From Mycobacterium alsense (GTDB taxonomy: Bacteria > Actinomycetota > Actinomycetes > Mycobacteriales > Mycobacteriaceae), in contig NZ_MVHD01000047.1 of NCBI RefSeq assembly GCF_002086635.1, positions 1-46,937 of the forward strand: 46,937 bases of DNA. The letters run 5' to 3'. This document shows, piece by piece, positions 1 to 6,980 of this stretch. Each line of letters begins with the position of its first letter. The stretch's first letter is position 1. The notes under the pieces were generated by a model. It was not told the origin of the DNA and ran no database searches. It saw only the letters and a program-made list of their open reading frames with translations. The translations under genes were made by a program, and so were the position numbers.

Positions 1-23
1 ACAATCAACGACGCCACTCAGCC

Positions 24-43
24 ATCGGAGGCAAACCCCCGAT
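24..43 (-). terminator. Candidate hairpin downstream of hsaB
   Basis: A stem-loop is visible 36 bases beyond the hsaB stop. ATCGG-a-GG pairs with CC-c-CCGAT around a CAAA loop, with one mismatch. No clear T-run follows on the minus strand, which is common for mycobacterial terminators. No gene is seen in positions 1-78; the one short ATG frame there closes after six codons. Confidence 0.3.
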
Positions 44-78
44 CACCAGAGTGTCACCAACGTCCTAGCTGAGTACAT

Positions 79-657
79 CTAGAGCCAGGTGTCCTGGGTG
101 GTGGTGGTCAGGAACGCTTCCAGGTCGTCGCGCCACTGCGCCGGCGTCGTCTTGTCGGGTTCGATGCCGGTGTAGTCGCCGCGATAGAACAGCAGCGGCC
201 GCGGCTTGACTGTAGGGGCATTTGAACCAAACTCAGCCAGCGAGCGGACCGCACCGAACACCACGAAGTGGTCCCCGCCCTCGTGCACGGACGCCACCGT
301 GCAGTCGATGTAGGCCAGCGACCGGTCGATGATCGGCGAACCCAATTCGGAAGCGTGCCAGTCGATCCCGGCGAACTTGTCGGGTTCCTTCGACCCGAAC
401 CGGGCCGAGACGTCCTTTTGCTCCTCGGTCAGCACGTTGACGCAGAACCGCCCGCTGGCCTGAATCGCCTTGAAGGACCGCGAGACCTTGGTGGGGCAGA
501 ACAGCACCAGCGGCGGGTCCAGGGACAGGGCCGCAAAGGACTGGCAGGCAAACCCGACCGGGACGTCGTCGTGCACCGTGGTGATGATGGTGATCCCGGT
601 GCAGAACTGGCCCAGCACCTGCCGGAAGGCGCGTGGGTCGATCGGCGCGGCGGTCAC
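79..657 (-). CDS. hsaB: HsaB, flavin reductase of the 3-HSA hydroxylase
   Basis: HsaB is the NADH-dependent flavin reductase that supplies reduced FMN to the oxygenase HsaA, which hydroxylates 3-HSA in cholesterol ring degradation. The protein is 192 residues and matches the flavin-reductase-like FMN-binding family and mycobacterial HsaB over its length (GQFCTGITIITT near the N-terminus, RPLLFYRGDY near the C-terminus). The GTG start at 657 lies two bases after the hsaC stop, which fits translational coupling; the reading frame stays open upstream, but that part overlaps hsaC and resembles no protein. It is the last gene of the hsaADCB operon. In M. tuberculosis nat follows hsaB, but no nat start is visible in the 78 bases left here. 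Confidence 0.95.
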   Translation of the reverse strand: MTAAPIDPRAFRQVLGQFCTGITIITTVHDDVPVGFACQSFAALSLDPPLVLFCPTKVSRSFKAIQASGRFCVNVLTEEQKDVSARFGSKEPDKFAGIDWHASELGSPIIDRSLAYIDCTVASVHEGGDHFVVFGAVRSLAEFGSNAPTVKPRPLLFYRGDYTGIEPDKTTPAQWRDDLEAFLTTTTQDTWL

Positions 658-659
658 GG

Positions 660-1559
660 CTAGCTCCGGAAGCCGACCGTGAAGTCGTGACCCCAGAGGC
701 TGACGGCCGTGCTCTCCCGGGCGATCCAGTCGTCGTCGACTTTCCTGCCCTCGCAACCGAATTCGACGTCGAATCCGCCGGGGGTCTTCATGTAGAACGA
801 CAGCATCAGGTCGTTGACGTGGCGGCCCAGCGTCGCCGACATCGGCACGTTGCGGCGCAACGCCCGGTCCAGGCACAGGCCCACGTCGTCGGCCTCCTCC
901 ACCTCGACCATCAGATGCACTATCCCGCTGGGGGTCTGCCCGGGCATGAAGGCGAGGCTGTGATGGCGCGGGTTGCAGCCCAGGAACCGCAGCCACACCG
1001 GCGGCGCGTCGGCGGGCCGGCCCACCACCTGTGGCGGCAGGCGCATCGAGTCACGCAGCCTGAAGCCCAGCACATCCCGGTAAAAATGCAGCGTCTCCGC
1101 GTCGTCGCGGGTGGTCAACACCACGTGCCCCAGGCCCTGCTCGCCCGTGACGAACTTGTGGCCGTAGGGGCTCACCACCCGGCGGTGCTCGAGGGCCGCC
1201 CCGTGGAAGACCTCGAGGCAGTTGCCCGACGGGTCGGAGAACCGGATCATCTCGTCGACCCGGCGATCCGCCAGTTCGGCCGCGGTGGCCTCCTTGTACG
1301 GCGTGCCCTCCACGTCGAGGCGATTCCGGATCTCCTGCAGGCCTTCGGCGTTCGCGCATTCCCAGCCGGCCTCCGCTAGCCGGTCCTGCTCACCCGGCAC
1401 GATGACCAGCCGGGCCGGGAAATCGTCCATTCGCAGGTAGAGCGCGCCCTCGCTGTTGCCCCTACCCTCGACCATGCCGAGGACCTTCAACCCGTATTCG
1501 CGCCAGGCGCCCATGTCGGTGGCCTCGATGCGCAGATAGCCGAGCGACCGGATGCTCAT
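660..1559 (-). CDS. hsaC: HsaC, extradiol catechol dioxygenase
   Basis: HsaC is an iron-dependent extradiol dioxygenase that cleaves the catechol 3,4-DHSA (meta-cleavage) during steroid A-ring degradation. The 299-residue protein has the two-domain vicinal-oxygen-chelate layout of the BphC family. The expected Fe(II) ligands are His145 (GLGHVV), His215 (GIVHLM) and Glu266 (DVEFG). The ATG at 1559 was chosen because it gives the usual family length and overlaps the hsaD stop by four bases (ATGA); the longer open frame upstream lies inside hsaD. It sits third in the hsaADCB operon and is expected to be KstR-controlled through the sites upstream of hsaA. Confidence 0.96.
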   Translation of the reverse strand: MSIRSLGYLRIEATDMGAWREYGLKVLGMVEGRGNSEGALYLRMDDFPARLVIVPGEQDRLAEAGWECANAEGLQEIRNRLDVEGTPYKEATAAELADRRVDEMIRFSDPSGNCLEVFHGAALEHRRVVSPYGHKFVTGEQGLGHVVLTTRDDAETLHFYRDVLGFRLRDSMRLPPQVVGRPADAPPVWLRFLGCNPRHHSLAFMPGQTPSGIVHLMVEVEEADDVGLCLDRALRRNVPMSATLGRHVNDLMLSFYMKTPGGFDVEFGCEGRKVDDDWIARESTAVSLWGHDFTVGFRS

Positions 1560-2431
1560 CCCCCACCTCCCAAGAAATCGATCGTGAGTTTGTTGAACTC
1601 GTCGAACTTCTCCACCTGCGCCCAGTGCCCACATTGCCCGAAGACGTGCAGCTGCGCACGCGGAATGGTCTTCAGCGCCACCAGCGCGCCGTCCAGCGGG
1701 TTGACCCGGTCCTCCCGTCCCCAGATCAACAGCACCGGCTGGCGCAGCCGGTAAACCTCGCGCCACATCATGCCGAGCTCAAAGTCGGCCCCCGCGAACG
1801 ACATTCCCATCGCCCGAGTCGCCGTCAGGGACTCCGGCGTGCTGGCCAGCGTGAAACGCTGGTCCACCAGCTCGGGGGTGATCAGGTCCTTGTCGTAGAC
1901 CATCACCCGCAGGAAGGCCTCGAGGTTTTCGCGCGTGGGCGCCGCGGAGAACGCGGACAGGCGCTTGACGCCCTCGGTCGGGTCCGGGGAGAACAGGTTG
2001 ACGCTCAACCCGCCGGGCCCCATCAGCAGCAGCCGCCCGGCCCGGTCGGGGTAGTCCAGCGCGAACCGGACCGCGGTGCCCCCGCCCAGCGAATTGCCCA
2101 CCAGCGGAACGCGTCCCAGGCCCAGTTGGTCGAACAACCCCTTGAGCGCCCTGGCGGCGTAGCGGTTGAACTGCCCGTGCTCGGCGCGCTTGTCGGAGTG
2201 CCCATACCCGGGCTGATCGACGGCCAGCACGTGGAACCGTTCGGCCAGCACGGGGACGTTGCGCGACCAGTTCGTCCAGCTCGCCGCCCCGGGACCGCCG
2301 CCGTGCAGCAGCACCACGGTCTGGTCGTTTCCGACGCCCGCCTCGTGGTAGTGCAGCCTCAGCGGCCCGTCCACGTCCACCTCCACGAAGCGCGACGTGG
2401 ATTCGAACGTCAGCTCCTGCGTGGTGGTCAT
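1556..2431 (-). CDS. hsaD: HsaD, meta-cleavage product hydrolase
   Basis: HsaD hydrolyses the carbon-carbon bond of the meta-cleavage product 4,9-DSHA. It is an alpha/beta hydrolase of the MCP hydrolase family, 291 residues. The nucleophile is Ser114 in GNSLGG, the acid is Asp241 (GREDRVN) and the base is His269 (CGHW). The oxyanion-hole HGGGPG motif is at residues 43-48. These positions match those known for M. tuberculosis HsaD. Its ATG shares one base with the hsaA stop codon (TGATG), and its stop overlaps the hsaC start by four bases, so translation of the operon is tightly coupled. Confidence 0.97.
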   Translation of the reverse strand: MTTTQELTFESTSRFVEVDVDGPLRLHYHEAGVGNDQTVVLLHGGGPGAASWTNWSRNVPVLAERFHVLAVDQPGYGHSDKRAEHGQFNRYAARALKGLFDQLGLGRVPLVGNSLGGGTAVRFALDYPDRAGRLLLMGPGGLSVNLFSPDPTEGVKRLSAFSAAPTRENLEAFLRVMVYDKDLITPELVDQRFTLASTPESLTATRAMGMSFAGADFELGMMWREVYRLRQPVLLIWGREDRVNPLDGALVALKTIPRAQLHVFGQCGHWAQVEKFDEFNKLTIDFLGGGG

Positions 2432-3615
2432 CAGACCATGGTGTCGCCGGGGGGCAGCCCGAACTCGTGGTTCCCGAAGATCACGTAGGCGCGCTCGGGG
2501 TCGTTGGCCGCGTGCACCCGGCCGGCGTGCGCGTCCCGCCAGAACCGCTGCACCGGCTGGTCGTTCGCCAGCGCGGTGGCGCCGGACGCCTCGAACAACC
2601 GGTCGATCGACGCGATCGCCCGGCCGGTGGCGCGCACCTGGTCACGACGGGCCCGGGCGCGCAGCTCGAACGGAATCTCCTTGCCCGCCGCCAGCAGCGC
2701 ATATTCGTCGCCGACGTTGCCGATCAACTGCCGCCACGCGGCGTCGATGTCGCTGGCCGCCTCGGCGATGCGGATCTTGGCGAACGGGTCGTCCTTGGCC
2801 TTCTCGCCGGCGAACGCGGCCCGCACCCGCTTGCCCTGGTGCTCGACGTGCGCGGCGTACGCACCGTAGGCCATGCCCACGATGGGCGCCGAGATGGTGG
2901 TGGGATGCATTGTGCCCCAAGGCATCTTGTAGACGGGGGCGGTGTTGGTCCGGTATCCCCCGGCGCTGCCGTCGTTCATGGCCTTGTAGGACAGGAACCG
3001 GTGCCGGGGCACGAAGACGTCCTTGACCACCAGCGTGTTGCTGCCGGTGCCGCGCAGGCCGACGACGTGCCAGACGTCGTCGATGCGGTACTCGCTGCGC
3101 GGGATGAGAAAGCTGCCGAAGTCCACCGGCCGGCCGTCCTTGATGACCGGGCCGCCCACGAACGTCCACGAGGCGTGGTCGCAGCCCGACGACCAGTTCC
3201 ACGAACCGTTGACCAGGTAACCGCCGTCGGTCACGACGCCCGCGCCCATCGGGGCGTACGACGATGAGATCCGCGTGTTGGGGTCGTCGCCCCACACCTC
3301 CTCCTGGGCCTGCTGGTCGAACAGGGCCAGGTGCCAGTTGTGCACGCCGACGATCGAGCCCACCCAGCCGGTGGAACCGCACGCGCTGGCCAGCCGCCGC
3401 GTCGCCTCGTAGAACAGGGCGGGGTCGCACTGCAGCCCGCCCCACTGCTCGGGCTGCAGCAGGGTGAAGAAGCCGACGTCCTGGAGATCCTGAACGGTCT
3501 CGTCGGGCAGCCGGCGCAGATCCTCGGTCGCCTGGGCGCGCTCGGCGATCTTGGGAAGAAGGTCGTCGATCCCAGCCAACACCGACTGCGCATCGCGCTG
3601 TTGAATGGACGTCAC
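2431..3615 (-). CDS. hsaA: HsaA, 3-HSA hydroxylase oxygenase subunit
   Basis: HsaA is the FMNH2-dependent oxygenase of the two-component 3-HSA monooxygenase; its partner reductase is HsaB. The 394-residue protein has the acyl-CoA dehydrogenase-like fold of group D flavin monooxygenases and matches mycobacterial HsaA from end to end. The GTG start at 3615 is preceded on the minus strand by GGAGG at 3624-3628, eight bases away. It is the first gene of the hsaADCB operon. Its promoter region is shared with the divergent kshB and carries two KstR-type palindromes. Confidence 0.96.
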   Translation of the reverse strand: MTSIQQRDAQSVLAGIDDLLPKIAERAQATEDLRRLPDETVQDLQDVGFFTLLQPEQWGGLQCDPALFYEATRRLASACGSTGWVGSIVGVHNWHLALFDQQAQEEVWGDDPNTRISSSYAPMGAGVVTDGGYLVNGSWNWSSGCDHASWTFVGGPVIKDGRPVDFGSFLIPRSEYRIDDVWHVVGLRGTGSNTLVVKDVFVPRHRFLSYKAMNDGSAGGYRTNTAPVYKMPWGTMHPTTISAPIVGMAYGAYAAHVEHQGKRVRAAFAGEKAKDDPFAKIRIAEAASDIDAAWRQLIGNVGDEYALLAAGKEIPFELRARARRDQVRATGRAIASIDRLFEASGATALANDQPVQRFWRDAHAGRVHAANDPERAYVIFGNHEFGLPPGDTMV

Positions 3616-3654
3616 TGCGGTTGCCTCCCGGGAGTACGGACTTACACGAAAGAC

Positions 3655-3668
3655 TAGAACACGTTCCG
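3655..3668. promoter_or_regulatory. KstR operator, imperfect, hsaA side
   Basis: TAGAACACGTTCCG fits the KstR consensus TnnAACnnGTTnnA except for the last base. It lies about 40 bp upstream of the hsaA start and fits control of the hsa operon by KstR. Confidence 0.75.
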
Positions 3669-3722
3669 ATTCGTGTCGAGCAGGGTATTCCTGCGGCTGG
3701 TAGCGGTATTAATCCGGTTTTC

Positions 3723-3736
3723 TATAACATGTTCTA
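3723..3736. promoter_or_regulatory. KstR operator, perfect, kshB side
   Basis: TATAACATGTTCTA is an exact match to TnnAACnnGTTnnA. It lies 26 bp upstream of the kshB GTG, probably over its promoter. With the imperfect site at 3655-3668 it covers the divergent hsaA/kshB intergenic region; the two site starts are 68 bp apart. Confidence 0.88.
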
Positions 3737-3762
3737 GTCACCAGGGAAAGGATGGACGGGTC

Positions 3763-4845
3763 GTGACCGATGCGATTCCCGACGAGCCGCTCGGCGACCA
3801 CGTCCTCGAGCTGCAGATCGCCGAGGTCGTCGCCGAGACCGACGAGGCGCGCTCGTTGGTGTTTGCGGTGCCGGCGGCGTCCGGCGATCCGGACGTCCCG
3901 CCGGAGCGGCTGCGCTACGCACCCGGCCAGTTCCTGACGTTGCGCGTCCCCAGCGACCGCACCGGCTCGGTAGCGCGGTGCTACTCGCTGTGCAGCTCGC
4001 CGTTCACCGGCGACGCCCTGACGGTCACCGTCAAGCGCACCGCGGACGGGTACGCGTCGAACTGGCTGTGCGACAACGCGCACGCGGGCATGCGGATCCA
4101 CGTGCTCGCGCCGTCGGGCAACTTCGTGCCCAAGACGCTCGACGACGACTTCCTGCTGATGGCGGCCGGCAGCGGGATCACCCCGATCATGTCGATCTGC
4201 AAGTCGGCGCTGGCCGAGGGCGGCGGGCGGGTGACCCTGCTCTACGCCAACCGCGACGACCGCTCGGTGATCTTCGCCGAGGCGCTGCGCGAGCTGTCCG
4301 CCAAGTACCCCGACCGGCTCACGGTGGTGCACTGGCTGGAGTCGCTGCAGGGACTGCCGAGCGCAGCGGCGCTGGCCAAGCTCGCCGCCCCCTACACCGA
4401 CCGCCCGGTGTACATCTGCGGGCCCGGGCCGTTCATGGAGGCGGCACGCGTGGCGCTGGACGAGCTGAAAGTGCCTGCCGCGCAGGTGCATATCGAGGTG
4501 TTCAAGTCGCTGGAGTCGGATCCGTTCGCGGCGGTGAAAGTCTCAGACACTGCCGAAGGGGACCAGCCGCCGGCCACCGCGGTGGTCGAGCTGGACGGCG
4601 AGACGCACACCGTCTCGTGGCCGCGCCAGGCCAAGCTGCTCGACGTGTTGCTCGCGAAGGGCCTGGACGCGCCGTTTTCGTGCCGGGAGGGCCACTGCGG
4701 CGCGTGCGCCTGCACGCTGCGCGGCGGCAAGGTGAACATGGAGGTCAACGACGTCCTCGAGCAGCAGGACCTCGACGACGGCCTGATTCTGGCCTGTCAA
4801 TCTCGCCCGGAATCTGATTCGGTAGAAGTCACCTACGACGAGTAG
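3763..4845 (+). CDS. kshB: KshB, reductase of 3-ketosteroid 9-alpha-hydroxylase
   Basis: KshB passes electrons from NADH through FAD and a plant-type [2Fe-2S] cluster to the Rieske oxygenase KshA, which opens ring B of the steroid nucleus. At 360 residues it matches Rv3571 along its whole length. It has the FAD-binding RCYS motif (72-75), the nucleotide-binding GSGITP loop (136-141) and C-terminal ferredoxin ligands Cys307, Cys312, Cys315 and Cys345. The GTG at 3763 is used because conserved sequence begins there and a purine-rich GGGAAAGGA lies about 11 bases upstream; the open frame before it crosses the operator. No kshA is present in this window. Confidence 0.95.
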   Translation: MTDAIPDEPLGDHVLELQIAEVVAETDEARSLVFAVPAASGDPDVPPERLRYAPGQFLTLRVPSDRTGSVARCYSLCSSPFTGDALTVTVKRTADGYASNWLCDNAHAGMRIHVLAPSGNFVPKTLDDDFLLMAAGSGITPIMSICKSALAEGGGRVTLLYANRDDRSVIFAEALRELSAKYPDRLTVVHWLESLQGLPSAAALAKLAAPYTDRPVYICGPGPFMEAARVALDELKVPAAQVHIEVFKSLESDPFAAVKVSDTAEGDQPPATAVVELDGETHTVSWPRQAKLLDVLLAKGLDAPFSCREGHCGACACTLRGGKVNMEVNDVLEQQDLDDGLILACQSRPESDSVEVTYDE

Positions 4846-4873
4846 TCGCCTGGCGAACCGGAGGGAGAGCGGG

Positions 4874-5407
4874 ATGAAGCGGCTCTTATCGGGATTTGCG
4901 GTCGTCGGGGGCATGCTGGCGCTGGTGCCCGGACCCGTCTGCGCCGCGGCGAGCAACACCGCGACCACCCTGTTCCCGCTGGACGGCCCCAACCAGCTGG
5001 AGACGCACGCCTTTCTCAACTGCTTCAGCGGGGACGGCCACTGCGACTTCACCGTCGGCGCCGACATGCGCACGCCCGACGGCGTGACGGGCTTCCCGCC
5101 GGGCCTGTGGGCGCGCCAGACCACCGAGATCCGCTCACCGAACCGGTTGGCCTACCTCGACGCGCACGCCAGCGGCCAATACGAACGGGTCCACAAGGCG
5201 ATGGGGTCCGACGAGATCACCACCGTCTACTTCGGTGAGGGGCCGCCGGACAAGTACCAGACTTCCGGGCGCATCGACTCGGCCGACTGGCAGACGGGCC
5301 GGCCCAAGACCGACATCAGCGTCATCGCCTGCACGCACATCCAGGTGGTCTACCCCGGGGTCAACATCACCTCGCCCAGCACCTGCGCGCAGACGACGTT
5401 TTCCTGA
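4874..5407 (+). CDS. Secreted protein, Rv3572-like, unknown function
   Basis: The 177-residue protein starts with a typical Sec signal peptide (MKRLLSGF, then a hydrophobic core and a VCA-AA cleavage site near residue 24). No lipobox is seen. The mature part has four cysteines, spaced so that two disulfides are possible. It matches the position and approximate size of Rv3572 of M. tuberculosis, which also follows kshB; no biochemical role is known to me. A GGAGGGAGAG stretch lies just upstream of the ATG, and the 28-base gap to kshB suggests co-transcription and therefore KstR control. Confidence 0.85.
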   Translation: MKRLLSGFAVVGGMLALVPGPVCAAASNTATTLFPLDGPNQLETHAFLNCFSGDGHCDFTVGADMRTPDGVTGFPPGLWARQTTEIRSPNRLAYLDAHASGQYERVHKAMGSDEITTVYFGEGPPDKYQTSGRIDSADWQTGRPKTDISVIACTHIQVVYPGVNITSPSTCAQTTFS

Positions 5408-5412
5408 GTCTT

Positions 5413-5435
5413 CGCAGGTTTTCGTAACGTCTGCG
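5413..5435. terminator. Weak hairpin between convergent genes
   Basis: CGCAG pairs with CTGCG around a 13-base loop in the 33-base gap between two convergent genes. It could serve as a weak two-way terminator, but the stem is only five pairs and there is no T-run. Confidence 0.25.
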
Positions 5436-5440
5436 GGGGC

Positions 5441-6322
5441 CTAACCCGGGTAGTCGCCGGTTTCGAGGTCCTCGAGCAGGCTCGGGCCGGTGGGGTTCCA
5501 GCCGAACCGCCGGCGGGTGAGCGCGCTCGACGACGGCTGGTCGACGGCGAAGATGGTGCCGAGCGGGCCGAAACTCTCGGCCGGGGCGGGCTCGACGGGC
5601 ACATCGAGACGGCGGCCGATCGCCTCGGCGATCGCCCGCATCGGGTCACCTTCGTCGCCAACGGCGTGCAGCACCGAGCCGGGTGGGGACTGTTCGAGCG
5701 CGAGCCGGAACAACGACGCGGCGTCCTCCCGATGCACCGCGGGCCAGCGTTGCGCGCCGTCGCCCACGACGGCGGACACCCCGCGCTGCCGGGCGGCCAG
5801 GATCAGAATGCCGGCGAAGCCGTAGCGTCCGCCGGCGTCGTGGACCGACCGCGGCAGCCGCACGGCGGAAGATCGGACGCCGCGCCCGGCCAGGTCGATG
5901 GCGGCTTGTGCGGTGCGGCCCCGCCCGGCCATCGGTCCCTCGACGTTGAAGGGGTCGTCTTCGGTGCTCGCACGCCCGGGCACCGCGGGGGTGCCGCTCG
6001 CGAGCACCAGCGGCTTACCGGTGTCGACGAGCGCGTCGCCGAGCGCGGCGACCGCGCGGGCCTCGGCGTCGATGCCGGCGGCGATGTCGGTGAAGTCGTT
6101 CGAGAACGCCAGCGAGATGACGCCGTCGGCGGCGCCGGCCGCCCGCCGCAGGACGTCCAGGTCGGCGATGTCGCCCCGCAGCGGCTCCGCGCCCAGCGCG
6201 CTGACGGTCTTGGCCGCAGCGTCGGATCGGGCCAGGCCCACGACCCGATGACCGGCGGCGATCAGGTGCGAGACGACGGCCGAGCCGATTCCTCCGCTGG
6301 CACCGGTGACAAATACGCGCAC
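5441..6322 (-). CDS. NAD(P)-dependent SDR/epimerase-like oxidoreductase
   Basis: The 293-residue protein is an atypical or extended short-chain dehydrogenase. It has an N-terminal Rossmann loop TGASGGIG (residues 6-13) after a beta strand (MRVFV), a conserved D51 after the third strand, and a C-terminal substrate domain of the NmrA/epimerase type. A classical YxxxK active site is not evident, so the chemistry is uncertain. The start is GTG at 6322. It is transcribed away from a TetR gene, and two palindromic operators lie between them, so it is the likely target of that regulator. The pair is absent at this place in the M. tuberculosis order (Rv3572, then Rv3573c). Confidence 0.88.
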   Translation of the reverse strand: MRVFVTGASGGIGSAVVSHLIAAGHRVVGLARSDAAAKTVSALGAEPLRGDIADLDVLRRAAGAADGVISLAFSNDFTDIAAGIDAEARAVAALGDALVDTGKPLVLASGTPAVPGRASTEDDPFNVEGPMAGRGRTAQAAIDLAGRGVRSSAVRLPRSVHDAGGRYGFAGILILAARQRGVSAVVGDGAQRWPAVHREDAASLFRLALEQSPPGSVLHAVGDEGDPMRAIAEAIGRRLDVPVEPAPAESFGPLGTIFAVDQPSSSALTRRRFGWNPTGPSLLEDLETGDYPG

Positions 6323-6338
6323 GAGCAGCTCCGTTCGA

Positions 6339-6362
6339 GTGATGCGACAATGGTCCCATCAC
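6339..6362. promoter_or_regulatory. TetR operator copy 1 (24-bp palindrome)
   Basis: This 24-mer starts GTGATGCGAC and ends GTCCCATCAC; 20 of 24 positions are symmetric. It is 17 bp upstream of the SDR start and agrees with copy 2 at 20 of 24 positions. It is the likely site for repression of the SDR gene by the adjacent TetR protein. Confidence 0.8.
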
Positions 6363-6371
6363 CCTACACCG

Positions 6372-6395
6372 GTGACGGGACAATAGTCGCATCAC
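6372..6395. promoter_or_regulatory. TetR operator copy 2 (24-bp palindrome)
   Basis: This 24-mer starts GTGACGGGAC and ends GTCGCATCAC; 18 of 24 positions are symmetric. It begins 33 bp after copy 1, close to three helical turns, so two dimers could bind the same face. It ends 12 bp before the TetR start codon, which fits autoregulation. Confidence 0.8.
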
Positions 6396-6407
6396 TAAGG
6401 TGAGCTG

Positions 6408-6980
6408 ATGGCCCGCTGGCAACCCGACGCACGCGAACGGTTGGTCGCCGCGGCACTGGATCTGTTCAACGAACGCGGCTACGACGAGACCACCGTCGCG
6501 CAAATCGCCGAGCGCGCCGGCCTGACGAAGAGCACGTTCTTTCGGCACTTCCCGGACAAGCGTGACGTGCTGGCCGCCGGCCAGGACGCCATCGCGCAAC
6601 TACTCCGCGAGGGAATCGCCGCGGCGCCGCCCGGCGCGACGCCGCTGGCCGCCGTGTGCGCCGGCCTGCAGTCCGCGGCGGCGGCGTTCACGTCGTTCAA
6701 CCGGGACCTCGCACCCAGGCTCAAAGCGGCGATCGCCGCCAGCGCCGAACTGCAAGAACGCAACGCGCTCAAACAGATCGGGCTCGCCCTTGCCATGGCC
6801 GAAGCGCTTCGATCCCGCGGCGTGCCCGAGCCGACGGCCCTATTGGCCGCCGAGCTCGGTGCGCTGGCGTTCAAGACGGCCTATGCCCGTTGGGCCGAAC
6901 CGGACGAAGGCCGGGACTTGGGAACCATCGCTTGCGACGCGGTGCGCGAGTTGCACGCCGCCGCAGCCGATCTCGGCTGA
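6408..6980 (+). CDS. TetR/AcrR-family repressor
   Basis: The 190-residue protein has the standard TetR layout: an N-terminal helix-turn-helix at about residues 27-46 (TVAQIAERAGLTKSTFFRHF) followed by an all-helical ligand-binding and dimerisation domain. AAGGTGAG lies five to ten bases before the ATG and serves as the ribosome binding site. It is divergent from the SDR gene and ends directly against the convergent fadE34 stop. The paired palindromes upstream suggest that it represses itself and the SDR gene. The inducing ligand cannot be read from the sequence. It is distinct from the cholesterol regulator KstR, also in this window. Confidence 0.92.
   Translation: MARWQPDARERLVAAALDLFNERGYDETTVAQIAERAGLTKSTFFRHFPDKRDVLAAGQDAIAQLLREGIAAAPPGATPLAAVCAGLQSAAAAFTSFNRDLAPRLKAAIAASAELQERNALKQIGLALAMAEALRSRGVPEPTALLAAELGALAFKTAYARWAEPDEGRDLGTIACDAVRELHAAAADLG

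Noticed and set aside
79..996. A 305-codon minus-strand frame extending hsaB upstream
   Set aside because: The extra 113 codons overlap hsaC and resemble no protein; conserved HsaB sequence begins at the GTG at 657.
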